This document shows, one piece after another, positions 1 to 8,600 of a stretch of DNA of 64,000 nt. Source of the DNA: Bacillus cereus group sp. RP43 (GTDB lineage: Bacteria; Bacillota; Bacilli; Bacillales; Bacillaceae_G); the NCBI RefSeq assembly GCF_040459645.1, contig NZ_JARVHQ010000001.1, positions 2,356,001-2,420,000 of the forward strand, in the 5' to 3' direction. Made by a program: the position numbers and the translations under genes. Below the pieces are notes generated by a model. The model made no database searches. It was not told where the DNA came from and saw nothing but the letters and a program-made list of their open reading frames with translations. Each line of letters starts with the position of its first letter. The stretch's first letter is position 1.

Positions 1-90
1 CTTATTTCAGTAGTTGATTTCCAGTTCGGGGAAATGAATATATATTTTTACTTATGTAAAGATTGTTCAATTATAAAAACCGAAATATAA
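1..90 (+). CDS. C-terminal end of an unidentified protein (partial)
   Basis: Reading frame 1 is open from the window edge to a TAA at 88-90 and encodes 29 residues ending CKDCSIIKTEI. A gene entering from the left is plausible because the following hairpin at 100-138 could terminate it. The fragment contains a Cys-x2-Cys pair but is too short to assign to a family. It could also be chance. Confidence 0.3.
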   Translation, partial: LISVVDFQFGEMNIYFYLCKDCSIIKTEI

Positions 91-99
91 AGCACATAA

Positions 100-138
100 C
101 GAAAATAAGACTGACATATTCTGTCGGTCTTATTTTCG
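100..138. terminator. Bidirectional hairpin between convergent reading frames
   Basis: Inverted repeat with arms at about 100-115 and 123-138 (GAAAATAAGACTGACA against TGTCGGTCTTATTTTC) and a short loop. It overlaps the 3' end of the minus-strand kinase gene and sits just after the plus-strand frame that ends at 90. Confidence 0.6.
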
Positions 139-651
139 TATCGCAACATCATTAAGAATCGCATGAAATATATCTTTTTGCGTGAAAGCATCTGTAAAAA
201 CAGTCTCCCTATTCACTACAATTGTATCGTGAGGATTATACCATTTTCGTAATGAATCCTCTCCAAACTCAATTCGTTTTTCTCTTGTATTATGGCGTCT
301 AATCGTTTCCTCTAATGATAAATCGAAGTAGTATGTATATGCGTTTCCGTCAAAATGCTGTATTAATTCTTTCAGCATATCACCGTATCTACAACTGTTT
401 AAAATACCTTCTAAAATAACAAATTCGCATTTTCCTTTTCCATACTTCGTAATTTCGAATAGTAAATCATGAGATAAGTTACCCATTGTGTCGTGTACTT
501 TTAGCATATCTCTACGCACGACATCTTGTGAGACTAGTAGTGTACCTTGCCCGAAATGTTCTTGCAGTTCCTTTGCGATTGTTGTTTTTCCACTTGCGGA
601 GTTTCCCCGAAGGATAATTAAAGTTGATTTTTGTATAGGATTAGACATCAT
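130..651 (-). CDS. P-loop kinase (AAA_33/zeta-toxin-like fold)
   Basis: This 173-residue protein has a clear Walker A, GNSASGKTT, at residues 16-24. An Asp-rich segment (SQDVVRRDM) follows near residue 41, as in small P-loop kinases of the AAA_33/chloramphenicol-phosphotransferase/zeta fold. A basic stretch around 118-125 (RRHNTREKR) resembles the lid Arg cluster that binds phosphates. The substrate cannot be read from sequence. The start has GGGGGAAATAT upstream, and two ATGs in a row leave one residue of uncertainty. No antitoxin-like small gene sits beside it, so a toxin role is not supported. It is a single-gene unit facing left, with a hairpin at its end. Confidence 0.75.
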   Translation of the reverse strand: MMSNPIQKSTLIILRGNSASGKTTIAKELQEHFGQGTLLVSQDVVRRDMLKVHDTMGNLSHDLLFEITKYGKGKCEFVILEGILNSCRYGDMLKELIQHFDGNAYTYYFDLSLEETIRRHNTREKRIEFGEDSLRKWYNPHDTIVVNRETVFTDAFTQKDIFHAILNDVAIRK

Positions 652-687
652 ATATTTCCCCCAACATCTTTGATTGTATAGAAAATT

Positions 688-717
688 TTAACAAATAAAG
701 GGAGGAAAGTGTATAAT
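688..717 (+). promoter_or_regulatory. Sigma-A-type promoter upstream of the broken YfjD-like gene
   Basis: TTAACA at 688-693 and TATAAT at 712-717 are separated by 18 bases. The -10 is perfect. It points at the disrupted frame starting at 751, so the promoter may now mainly serve the acetyltransferase gene downstream. Confidence 0.5.
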
Positions 718-750
718 CAATATGATAGAAATAAAAAAGGTTAGAGATAG

Positions 751-1050
751 ATGGAAGATACATTAAATAAAGTGTAGCCGATTTGGAATTGAATTTGGTT
801 TCGGTATTTAGGGGCATTTTTAATTGTACAATTCATCTTTATTACTTGTGATGTTACTGAATGGAAACCAAACTTTAGACTAGGCGAAGAGTTCTTTAAT
901 AGAATTTTAAATTCTCAATTTTTCACGGAATGGTTCACACCATATAAAATCTCGCAATTTAATGTATTTACAGTATTTTTTGCGATAACATTACTATCAT
1001 ATGCACTAGTAGGTGCAAGTAAAGATGTAATAGTAAAGAAAAATATATAG
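751..1050 (+). pseudogene. YfjD-like small membrane protein, two nonsense mutations
   Basis: From ATG 751 a 99-codon frame runs to TAG 1048-1050 but is interrupted by TAG at codon 9 (775-777) and TGA at codon 14 (790-792). With those read as Gln and Trp the product is a small protein with an N-terminal membrane segment (IWFRYLGAFLIVQFIFIT), an aromatic-rich middle (FFTEWFTPYKISQFNVFTV) and a second hydrophobic stretch. This is the pattern I associate with the YfjD family of Bacillus. RBS AAAGG lies at 736-740. The frame after the stops is intact, so the damage looks recent. I infer a pseudogene; a sequencing error at two nearby sites is less likely. Confidence 0.6.
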
Positions 1051-1068
1051 GAACAATAGAGGTGTCAC

Positions 1069-1608
1069 ATGCTTTTTCAAAAAGGAGCTTTATTGGTTAG
1101 GTACGTAATAGAAGATGACGCACCAATCATTTCTAAATGGCTAACAGACCCAGAAGTTTTGCAGTATTACGAAGGGCGAGATAATCCGCAAACTGTAGAA
1201 AAGGTGCTTAATCATTTTATACATAATCCAAGTAGTAACGAAAAAAGATGTTTAATAGAATTTGATGAAGTGCCGATCGGATACATTCAAATGTACCAAG
1301 TTGATTCTGAATGGAAAGCGTTATATGGATATGAAGAATCGCATAATGTATGGGGGATGGATCAATTTATCGGAGAACCGACTTTTTGGGGAAAGGGAAT
1401 TGGCACAAAACTTGTTCAATCAGCAAGTACATACATTATGGAGAGTTTAGGAGCAGAAGCGATAGCGATGGACCCTAAAGTAAATAACGAACGTGCGATA
1501 AAGTGTTATGAAAAATGCGAATTTAAAAAAGTGAAGATTTTAAAGGAACATGAACTGCATGAGGGAAAATTAGAAGATTGTTGGATGATGGAATATAAAC
1601 AATTATAA
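1069..1608 (+). CDS. GNAT acetyltransferase, aminoglycoside 6'-N-acetyltransferase-like
   Basis: This 179-residue protein fits the AAC(6')/Acetyltransf_8 type of GNAT. It has an early acidic 'DDAPIISKWLTDPEVLQYYEGR' style segment (around residues 15-38), a central IGYIQMY strand, and the acetyl-CoA loop FWGKGIGTKLV (about 124-134). These are followed by AMDPKVNNERAIKCYEKCEF, the usual C-terminal GNAT helix and strand. Family members acetylate the 6' amine of aminoglycosides, but many chromosomal Bacillus copies have no proven resistance role. RBS AGAGGTG precedes the ATG. The gene stands 18 bases after the YfjD-like pseudogene and 43 bases before the isochorismatase gene, so the three may share transcription. 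Confidence 0.8.
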   Translation: MLFQKGALLVRYVIEDDAPIISKWLTDPEVLQYYEGRDNPQTVEKVLNHFIHNPSSNEKRCLIEFDEVPIGYIQMYQVDSEWKALYGYEESHNVWGMDQFIGEPTFWGKGIGTKLVQSASTYIMESLGAEAIAMDPKVNNERAIKCYEKCEFKKVKILKEHELHEGKLEDCWMMEYKQL

Positions 1609-1651
1609 TGATTTATGAAAGGGCTTATACAAACAAAGGGGGATGCGCGAA

Positions 1652-2182
1652 ATGAAAAAAGCATTAATAGTAATTGATGTGCAAGCAGGTATGTATACAG
1701 CAGGAATGCCAGTACATAATGGGGAAAAGTTTTTAGAAACATTGCAAGAGCTTATTGAAGAATGTCGCTCAAATGATATTCCGGTTATTTATGTCCAACA
1801 TAACGGGCCAAAAGATCACCCGTTAGAAAAAGGTACAGATGGCTGGAAGGTGCATGTGGCAATTGCACCACAAGAGGTTGATAGTATTGTTGAAAAGACG
1901 ACGCCAGATTCATTCCATAAAACAAACTTAAACGAAGTGTTACAAGAAAAAGGGATTGAGCATGTTATTATTTCAGGAATGCAAACAGAGTACTGTGTGG
2001 ATACGACAACGCGCAGAGCGTTTAGTGAAGGGTATAAAGTAACATTAGTGAGTGATGCGCATAGTACGTTTGATACAGATGTATTGCGTGCTGAAGATAT
2101 TGTGAAACATCATAACTTAGTGTTTGGAGCATTTGCTGATGTTGTTACGTTAAAAGATTTGAAAGTGGCTGTCTCTAAATAA
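1652..2182 (+). CDS. Isochorismatase-family cysteine hydrolase
   Basis: This 176-residue protein is a cysteine hydrolase of the isochorismatase/nicotinamidase superfamily. The expected catalytic triad is visible: Asp9 in VIDVQ, a Lys in the IVEKTTPDSF segment, and the Cys of QTEYCVDTT near residue 114. The cis-peptide region (ISGMQTEYC) is also typical. The substrate is unknown; relatives hydrolyse isochorismate, nicotinamide or N-carbamoyl compounds. I chose ATG 1652 because AAAGGGGG ends 9 bases before it, whereas the ATG at 1643 is too close. A terminator hairpin overlaps the stop. Confidence 0.85.
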   Translation: MKKALIVIDVQAGMYTAGMPVHNGEKFLETLQELIEECRSNDIPVIYVQHNGPKDHPLEKGTDGWKVHVAIAPQEVDSIVEKTTPDSFHKTNLNEVLQEKGIEHVIISGMQTEYCVDTTTRRAFSEGYKVTLVSDAHSTFDTDVLRAEDIVKHHNLVFGAFADVVTLKDLKVAVSK

Positions 2183-2197
2183 GAGGCAGTTTTTTTA
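2168..2197 (+). terminator. Rho-independent terminator of the isochorismatase gene
   Basis: CTGTCTCT pairs with AGAGGCAG (one G-U pair) around the stop codon, followed by seven T residues. Confidence 0.8.
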
Positions 2198-2262
2198 TTT
2201 GAAGATAACGTATCAAATATTGTCGGTAAGTTTATATCATTTCATGTACCGAAATGATAGTA

Positions 2263-2302
2263 CAAAAAAAGGAGCCCACATGATTAAAAAGGGAGCTCCT
2301 TT
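2263..2302 (-). terminator. Rho-independent terminator of the DUF2512 gene
   Basis: AAAGGAGC at 2268-2275 pairs with GCTCCTTT at 2295-2302. On the minus strand the hairpin is followed by TTTTTTTGT. It lies directly after the DUF2512 stop codon. Confidence 0.75.
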
Positions 2303-2311
2303 ATCAAAACG

Positions 2312-2749
2312 TTACTTTTTCTTATCTTTATCCAACACATTTTGTTCTTCAGCAAACTCCGTACCATATGCAAACCGGCGATTAATTCGAATGTTATCAT
2401 TGTTGTGCCTTGTGTGGGAATTAGAAAAGCGATGGACGATTACTTCTGATAATGTAAAGACGATGGCAGAAAGGATACTGCCCCACGCAATTTGCATGTA
2501 GTTGTCTAATAAAATATTACCGAAAATCCAAACGCTTAAATACGTAAGTAAGAAATCCGTCATAATGGCAGCGGAATTGCCAATTCGATTTAAAATAATT
2601 TTATCAACAAACATATAAGAAACGATTGTGACGAAGAGACTAAAAGAAATGATTTGGACGAACGTTGCTGGGAAAAATAGAGCTAGTCCGATACTAAAAG
2701 CGATGATGCATGATATAAATTTGATAAGTATTACAGTAATATCACTCAA
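2312..2749 (-). CDS. DUF2512 (YndM-like) integral membrane protein
   Basis: This 145-residue protein has four hydrophobic segments (roughly 5-25, 28-48, 60-80, 84-104) followed by a hydrophilic, basic and Asn-rich tail ending in DKDKKK. The pattern, including conserved polar residues inside the membrane part (DFLLTYLSVWIFG), matches the DUF2512/YndM family of Bacillus membrane proteins. The function is unknown. It is monocistronic, diverges from the large SIR2 gene, and has its own terminator. GGAGGTG lies upstream of the ATG at 2749. Confidence 0.75.
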   Translation of the reverse strand: MSDITVILIKFISCIIAFSIGLALFFPATFVQIISFSLFVTIVSYMFVDKIILNRIGNSAAIMTDFLLTYLSVWIFGNILLDNYMQIAWGSILSAIVFTLSEVIVHRFSNSHTRHNNDNIRINRRFAYGTEFAEEQNVLDKDKKK

Positions 2750-2929
2750 TATTTACACCTCCCATTTATACATAGTTTTACAATAAATTCAGGAGTTCAT
2801 ACATTGGAACGGTTTAATTTATATAAAACTTTATCATGCTGAAATTTTATCTAAATATTAAAAAAACAATTTAAAAATGTTATAGTGAAATGAGAGCGTA
2901 TGACATTTTTAGGTAAGGGGGAATCCGGG

Positions 2930-5900
2930 ATGTGGATTACTTCAGAAGTAGAAATTCCAGATGAGTTAATTGATCACCTTGAACAAGGGAAGTTAGTATT
3001 ATTCGTTGGAGCAGGAGTTTCTATGAAGGGGAAATCAAACTTGCCGAATTTCGATGATTTAGTTGATGAAATTTCGAAAGCTTTATATGTCGAAAGGCGT
3101 GAGATGACAGAACCCCACGATTATTATCTCGGTAAAATTGCGAAAACGAAAGATGTGCATCAAGTTGCAAGAGACCTCGTTAATATAGAAAAATCAAAAC
3201 CAAATCCATTACACTATGCGATTCCAAGGCTGTTTCCGTTAGATACGGATGTTCGAATTGTAACGACAAACTTTGATCAACATTTTACGTCTGTAATTAC
3301 AGAAATGAATAGAGAGCTGAATATTTATTATGCACCTGCTTTACCGACAGGGAGAGCGTTTAAAGGGTTGGCTTACATACATGGGAATGTAGAACAAGAG
3401 AAAGAAGCTTTAATTTTAACGGATGGTGATTTTGGAAGGGCTTACTTAACAGAAGGATGGGCGAGACGATTTTTAGTTGATTTATTCTCAAATTACACTG
3501 TTTTATTCGTTGGGTATAGTCATAATGATCCTGTAATGAAATATTTAGCAACAGGCTTACCACCGAGTACAAGGCGTTACGCTTTCGTCGCACAAGGTGA
3601 TAATACATATCATTGGGAGCATTTAGGGATAAGACCGATTGTGTATCCGAATAAGGCAAATAATCATCAGGCACTTGTGAAAGCAGTGAAGCGGTGGGCG
3701 GAATTAATGGGGGATAATTATATTACGAAAAGAATGCGTATTCGTGATATTGTAACCGTTCCTCCATCAGTAGAGCAGGAGCAATTATCCTATATAAAAC
3801 AGTCAATAAAAAAAATTGAAACTGTTCGGTACTTCGTTGAATTTGCTCGTGATTATGAATGGGTGGAATGGCTTGAAGCAGAAGGGAAACTAAGAAATTT
3901 ATTTCTGCTTACAGCAAATTATGATGAAGTAGATGAATTGCTTGCGGAATGGTTAGTGGAGCAATTTCTATTTAGTCATCAAAAAGAACTATTTCAATTG
4001 ATTTTTAAAAATCATTCTAAAATATCCCCGTTATGGTGGCGAACAATTTGTACTTACTTAAACGAAACGAAAGAAACGATGGACCCTTTGTTGTTTGCAA
4101 GATGGACATTGCTTTTATTAGAAACAGCAGAGAAAGATAGTAGCTCTATTGAAATAATCACATATTTATTGCAAAAATGTTCTTTCCCTGAGCATAAAGA
4201 AATTGGCTTGTTGCTATTAACGTTTATTTTAGACGGAAAACTTAAACTGAAGCGTGTAAGAAGATGGGGAAATGATACGCGAGAGTCGATTGAACTCGAG
4301 GAATCGAGTCGTATACCGATGCCTATTTTTTCTCATGTGGAGCGAATTTGGAAAGAAAAAATGAGACCGCATATTACTTACTACGCAAATCCAATTATGG
4401 TTATGGGATTAGAAAAGATACAACTATTGTCATTAAGACAACATGCACTGAAAAAAAGAGATAGAGAAATTTCAGAGCAGGAGTTACAGCAAAATGATTT
4501 TACATTTTTAATTCAAATTGTAAAAGAGTGTCTTACATATTTATGTGAAAACAATGAGAAAAAAGCAAATTATTATATTACAGAAATGATAGAAACTGAT
4601 AGTGTACTTCAAAAGCGAATTGCGATTGAAGCAATGATTAATAATGTATTCGTTACAGCGGATGACAAACTGAAGTGGTTGATACATGCAGATGTTCTGT
4701 TAGATTTCACATGTAAACATGAAGTGTTTCAACTTGTAAAGAATTATTACGCAGATGCTTTAGAAGAAACTAAAGAAGAAGTAATTCAACATGTATTAGA
4801 GTATCTTGCAGAAGAGAGGACGTTTGATGCTTGTCTTGTATTGGACTTACTATTCACGTGTGATCCGAATAGTAAGTCTACGGGGGAAGGATACGAGCTA
4901 ATGAAGCAGAAACACCCTCATTTTTCTTCAAATCAATACAGTGTTCCAAAGAAAGAGTCAAATGAACAACGTATTACATGCAATGTAACAGCTGATGGAT
5001 TACTGCAGCTGAAAGACGATGAAATAATGGAGCAAGTTCGGCAATTTTCAAGAGACGGTGTTTTTGAACAACGCCATTTTTTAGAGATGTTATCAAAAGC
5101 GTGTAAATTGAATGTAGAGTGGAGTATTTCGTTTGCTTATCAACTAGTAGGCGTGCACGAAATTAGTAATGAAGTATGGTTTGTTTGTATTAGAGAGTGG
5201 CGAAATAATAGGAATTTGACGAATGAACAAATTCAAAAGATTATACCGTTATTGCAGAAGTTTGTTAGAAATACTGCTTTTCATTGGTTAATTAGTAGTT
5301 TTCTATATGAAATTAGTAACCGATTAGAAGAGTTAGATGAGAATAGTATACGGATTGTAAAACGCTTTGCTTTTTCTGTACTTCCACAAGTTATGAGAGG
5401 AGAATCGGATTTTAAGATTGGAAAACAAGATTTTTACAATGAATCTATTCAGCACCCTGTCGGGAAGATGACTGCTGTATTACTAAAATTGTTAGCATAT
5501 GATCATTTATACGATCGCAACGTGTATGAATATTTATTTTTATTTGAGGAGCAGGTAAGGGTTACTTCGGAAAGAACGAACTTCATGTTTGCTCGTTTAA
5601 CAGCAGATATTACGTTTTTATACCATATTGAGAAGCAATGGTGTCGAAAAAATTTATTACCTTACTTAGATTTAAAGAAAGAAAGTGAGCTTACGAAATA
5701 TGCGTGGGCGGGATTATGTTATACGCAAATTAATGTACCTTTGTTTACAGAAATAAAGAGATATATTAAGTATGCGGTAGAACATTTAGATGCACTACAT
5801 CCATATACGAGAGAAGCATTTTTAAAATGGCTTAGCTTTGTATTTATTAAATGCGTATTATATTGGGAGCAAAAAACAGATTGGTTATATCCACTTTTGA

Positions 5901-6412
5901 TGCAAGAAAACGAAGAGAATAAAATTAAATTTATGCAGTATTTATGCTACTACGTAAAAACTTTAAGTGGTAAGGAACAACAAAAATTTTGGACAGCGTG
6001 GCTTAGTGTGTTTTTAAGAGAACGTCCGAAAATGGGCGTAATATCAACGAGAGAATACATGATGCTTTTACGTATTGTTTTATGCATGGATGAGATTTTA
6101 GAAAAAGGACTAAATATTATTTCGAGTAAATTTCAAGGTGTGGAAGGACAATGTAATCAAGAAGAAATGAAACAGTTGTTTATAGAGATACTTGAAAAAA
6201 AAGAGAGTATGAAAGCGTATAAAGAATTGTATGCAAATGTGTTTTTCACTTTACTTCAGACGTGTCAAGAAGCCGATTTACTTGAAAGTGAGATCATACA
6301 AATAAAAGAACTATCAACCAAGTATGGAGTAGAAAGACATGTATTAAATTTAATAGAAAATGAAATAATTCGCATCGGAATCGTAACGGAGAATTTACAA
6401 GAGGGATCATAG
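2930..6412 (+). CDS. Large SIR2-domain protein, candidate defence-associated sirtuin
   Basis: This 1160-residue protein has an N-terminal SIR2_2-type domain (about 1-270). Visible elements are the nucleotide-binding GAGVS (27-31), TTNFD with Asn114, the catalytic-type His151 in YIHGN, and GYSHNDP (195-201). The remaining ~890 residues look entirely helical with no Walker A or HNH motif. This resembles single-gene defence sirtuins (DSR1/DSR2 type), where SIR2 depletes NAD+ after the C-terminal part senses phage. The same catalytic Asn and His are present here, so NADase activity is plausible. The role is inferred. ATG 2930 is chosen because AAGGGGG lies 8 bases upstream; an in-frame ATG at 2900 has no good RBS. 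It stands alone between the DUF2512 gene and the aro operon. Confidence 0.75.
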   Translation: MWITSEVEIPDELIDHLEQGKLVLFVGAGVSMKGKSNLPNFDDLVDEISKALYVERREMTEPHDYYLGKIAKTKDVHQVARDLVNIEKSKPNPLHYAIPRLFPLDTDVRIVTTNFDQHFTSVITEMNRELNIYYAPALPTGRAFKGLAYIHGNVEQEKEALILTDGDFGRAYLTEGWARRFLVDLFSNYTVLFVGYSHNDPVMKYLATGLPPSTRRYAFVAQGDNTYHWEHLGIRPIVYPNKANNHQALVKAVKRWAELMGDNYITKRMRIRDIVTVPPSVEQEQLSYIKQSIKKIETVRYFVEFARDYEWVEWLEAEGKLRNLFLLTANYDEVDELLAEWLVEQFLFSHQKELFQLIFKNHSKISPLWWRTICTYLNETKETMDPLLFARWTLLLLETAEKDSSSIEIITYLLQKCSFPEHKEIGLLLLTFILDGKLKLKRVRRWGNDTRESIELEESSRIPMPIFSHVERIWKEKMRPHITYYANPIMVMGLEKIQLLSLRQHALKKRDREISEQELQQNDFTFLIQIVKECLTYLCENNEKKANYYITEMIETDSVLQKRIAIEAMINNVFVTADDKLKWLIHADVLLDFTCKHEVFQLVKNYYADALEETKEEVIQHVLEYLAEERTFDACLVLDLLFTCDPNSKSTGEGYELMKQKHPHFSSNQYSVPKKESNEQRITCNVTADGLLQLKDDEIMEQVRQFSRDGVFEQRHFLEMLSKACKLNVEWSISFAYQLVGVHEISNEVWFVCIREWRNNRNLTNEQIQKIIPLLQKFVRNTAFHWLISSFLYEISNRLEELDENSIRIVKRFAFSVLPQVMRGESDFKIGKQDFYNESIQHPVGKMTAVLLKLLAYDHLYDRNVYEYLFLFEEQVRVTSERTNFMFARLTADITFLYHIEKQWCRKNLLPYLDLKKESELTKYAWAGLCYTQINVPLFTEIKRYIKYAVEHLDALHPYTREAFLKWLSFVFIKCVLYWEQKTDWLYPLLMQENEENKIKFMQYLCYYVKTLSGKEQQKFWTAWLSVFLRERPKMGVISTREYMMLLRIVLCMDEILEKGLNIISSKFQGVEGQCNQEEMKQLFIEILEKKESMKAYKELYANVFFTLLQTCQEADLLESEIIQIKELSTKYGVERHVLNLIENEIIRIGIVTENLQEGS

Positions 6413-6449
6413 GGCGAAAATGGAATTTTAAAAAATAAATAAAAAGTTG

Positions 6450-6479
6450 TTGACAGTGTTTTGAAAAGCGTTCTATAAT
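6450..6479 (+). promoter_or_regulatory. Sigma-A promoter of the aro operon
   Basis: TTGACA (6450-6455) and TATAAT (6474-6479) are both perfect, with an 18-base spacer. The predicted transcript start near 6486 leads straight into T-box leader 1. It is the clearest promoter found for aroF-aroC-hisC-tyrA-aroA. Confidence 0.9.
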
Positions 6480-6523
6480 ACGAATCATACTTATTCAATT
6501 TCAAAAACATTTGAATAAACAAA

Positions 6524-6779
6524 GTGCAATGAAGAGATCACAGTAGTGGTTAGTCTTACTGTAACAGAGAGCTGGTGGTTGGTGTGAACCAGTACAGGGA
6601 TAATCATGAATTACAGTCTTGGAGCATCTTTTTCGTAGTAAAGATAGTATTGTCTTTATGAAGAAAGAGCGGTCAAATGATCGTTAACAGTGAAGAGAGG
6701 TAGACGGAAAGTTAGTCTACAACTAGGGTGGTACCGCGATAAATATCGTCCCTACTGATTTATTCAGTAGGGACTTTTT
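6524..6779 (+). promoter_or_regulatory. T-box riboswitch 1 (Tyr, UAC specifier)
   Basis: All T-box landmarks are present. They are stem I with GAGAGCTGGTGG and CCAGTAC, the specifier region GAATTACAGTC (UAC, Tyr), GGAGCATC, and the T-box AGGGTGGTACCGCG at 6725-6738. A terminator follows with arms 6748-6758 and 6764-6774 and then TTTTT. Uncharged tRNA-Tyr should favour the antiterminator. No gene lies between this element and T-box 2. A small hairpin (TTATTCAA/TTGAATAA) precedes it at about 6492-6520. Confidence 0.92.
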
Positions 6780-6813
6780 GTATTTTAATGGTCCAACTTG
6801 AAAATAAAATATA

Positions 6814-7069
6814 TATGCGTTGAAAGGAAAAGGAGTAGTTGTTGTTTCCCTGTAACAGAGAGCTGGTGGTTGGTGCGAACCAGTACAAAAACAAGAGCGA
6901 ATTACAGTCCTGGAGCATCTTTTTCGTAGTAAAGATACTATTGTCTTTATGAAGGGAAAGACGGTCAGATGATCGTTAACAATGAAGAGAGGTAGACGAA
7001 ATAAGTCTACAACTAGGGTGGTACCGCGATAAATATCGTCCCTACTGATTGAATCAGTAGGGATTTTTT
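6814..7069 (+). promoter_or_regulatory. T-box riboswitch 2 (Tyr, UAC specifier), in tandem with T-box 1
   Basis: This has the same architecture as T-box 1, with specifier region GAATTACAGTC, T-box AGGGTGGTACCGCG at 7015-7028 and a terminator at 7038-7069. It is nearly identical to T-box 1 over long stretches, including the GGAGCATC loop and the stretch after it, so it looks like a tandem duplicate. No convincing promoter is seen between the two terminator and leader units, so both should act on the same transcript before aroF. Confidence 0.92.
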
Positions 7070-7240
7070 GTACAAAAAAAGTGATTTTTAACTAGTAGAT
7101 AGTGTCTTTATGGTAATTATTAGTTTAAAATAAGTAGAGGTATCGATTCCACGAAACAATTGTATAATTTATCAGTTCAGAAAATAGAGAATTTTACATT
7201 CTCTTACTATACTTTTAAAACATTAGAGGAGGATTTCCAA

Positions 7241-8317
7241 ATGGCAAATCATGAATTAGATCAATTACGTAAACAGGTAGATGAAATTAACTTACAACTA
7301 TTACACCTTTTAAACAAACGCGGTGAAATCGTTCAAAAAATTGGAGAGCAAAAACAAGTACAAGGTACGAAACGCTTCGATCCAGTACGTGAGCGTGAAG
7401 TGCTTGATATGATCGCAGAGCATAACGAAGGACCATTCGAAACGTCAACGGTTCAACATATTTTCAAAACGATTTTCAAAGCAAGCTTAGAATTACAAGA
7501 AGATGATAACCGTAAAGCATTACTAGTTTCACGTAAAAAGAAAAAAGAAAATACAATTGTTAATGTTAAAGGTGAATTGATTGGAAACGGAACACAAACG
7601 TTCATTATGGGACCTTGTGCGGTAGAAAGTTTAGAGCAAGTTCGCCAAGTAGGGCAAGCGATGAAAGATCAAGGACTTAAATTAATGCGCGGCGGTGCTT
7701 TCAAACCGAGAACATCTCCATACGATTTCCAAGGTTTAGGAGTAGAAGGTTTACAAATTTTACGACAAGTAGCAGATGAATTCGACTTAGCGATTATTAG
7801 TGAAATTTTAAATCCGAATGACGTAGAAATGGCGCTAGAATACGTTGATGTAATTCAAGTTGGAGCACGTAACATGCAAAACTTCGATTTACTACGAGCT
7901 GTAGGTAAAGTTAATAAGCCAGTATTACTAAAACGTGGATTAGCAGCAACAATTGATGAGTTCATTAACGCAGCTGAATACATCATTGCACAAGGTAACG
8001 ACCAAATTATTCTATGTGAGCGCGGTATCCGCACATACGAAAGAGCAACACGTAACACATTAGACATTTCAGCAGTACCGATTTTAAAGAAAGAAACACA
8101 TTTACCAGTTATCGTAGACGTAACACATTCAACAGGGCGTAGAGATTTATTATTACCAACAGCAAAAGCGGCACTTGCAATTGGAGCAGATGCAGTAATG
8201 GCGGAAGTACATCCGGATCCAGCAGTGGCGTTATCAGATTCTGCGCAACAAATGGACATTCCAGAATTCCATAGATTCATGGATGAGTTAAAAGGTTTCA
8301 AAAATAAATTATCTTAA
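7241..8317 (+). CDS. aroF: 3-deoxy-7-phosphoheptulonate synthase with N-terminal chorismate mutase domain
   Basis: This bifunctional enzyme makes DAHP from phosphoenolpyruvate and erythrose 4-phosphate, the first step of the shikimate pathway. Residues 1-90 form an AroQ chorismate mutase-like domain ([20 protein letters not shown]). In Bacillus this domain also provides feedback sensing by chorismate or prephenate. The rest is the class I-beta DAHP synthase barrel, with GPCAVES and [17 protein letters not shown]. At 358 residues it matches B. subtilis AroA(G), which has the same order of domains. I start at ATG 7241 because AGAGGAGG lies at 7225-7232; an upstream in-frame start would add an unrelated leader. 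It lies behind two tandem Tyr T-boxes. Confidence 0.95.
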   Translation: MANHELDQLRKQVDEINLQLLHLLNKRGEIVQKIGEQKQVQGTKRFDPVREREVLDMIAEHNEGPFETSTVQHIFKTIFKASLELQEDDNRKALLVSRKKKKENTIVNVKGELIGNGTQTFIMGPCAVESLEQVRQVGQAMKDQGLKLMRGGAFKPRTSPYDFQGLGVEGLQILRQVADEFDLAIISEILNPNDVEMALEYVDVIQVGARNMQNFDLLRAVGKVNKPVLLKRGLAATIDEFINAAEYIIAQGNDQIILCERGIRTYERATRNTLDISAVPILKKETHLPVIVDVTHSTGRRDLLLPTAKAALAIGADAVMAEVHPDPAVALSDSAQQMDIPEFHRFMDELKGFKNKLS

Positions 8318-8329
8318 TTCCATATCATA

Positions 8330-8570
8330 TATGCGCTGAAGAGGAAAACAGTAGTGCTTATCTCACTGTTAAAGAGAGCTGGTGGTCGGTGTAAATCAGT
8401 ACAAAGATAAGCATGAATTACAGCCTTGGAGCATCTTTCCCGCCAACTTTTGAAGGGAAGGACGGTCAAACGATCGTTAAAGAAGAAGAGAGGTAGACGA
8501 AATAAGTCTACAACTAGGGTGGTACCGCGATAAACATCGTCCCTACTGAGCGCTCAGTAGGGACTTTTTT
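8330..8570 (+). promoter_or_regulatory. T-box riboswitch 3 (Tyr, UAC specifier), internal to the aro operon
   Basis: GAGAGCTGGTGG, the specifier region GAATTACAGCC (UAC), GGAGCATC, the T-box AGGGTGGTACCGCG (8516-8529) and a terminator (stem arms 8539-8549 and 8554-8564, then six T) are all present. It starts only about 13 bases after the aroF stop, leaving no room for a separate intergenic promoter. It therefore probably attenuates read-through from aroF into aroC. It is more diverged from T-boxes 1 and 2 than they are from each other. Confidence 0.9.
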
Positions 8571-8600
8571 GTACAAAAAAATAATAAAGGGGCAAGAGAA

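Noticed and set aside
130..651. Zeta-toxin-like kinase as a type II toxin
   Set aside because: The fold is shared with many small-molecule kinases, and no epsilon-like antitoxin gene lies beside it.
2930..6412. SIR2 protein as part of a Thoeris or SIR2-HerA system
   Set aside because: No TIR-domain ThsB and no HerA-type ATPase gene is adjacent; the protein is longer than ThsA and has no SLOG-like end that I can see.
7160..7240. Longer N-terminus for the DAHP synthase
   Set aside because: The extension has no RBS and adds residues absent from the family; ATG 7241 has AGAGGAGG and gives the standard 358 residues.
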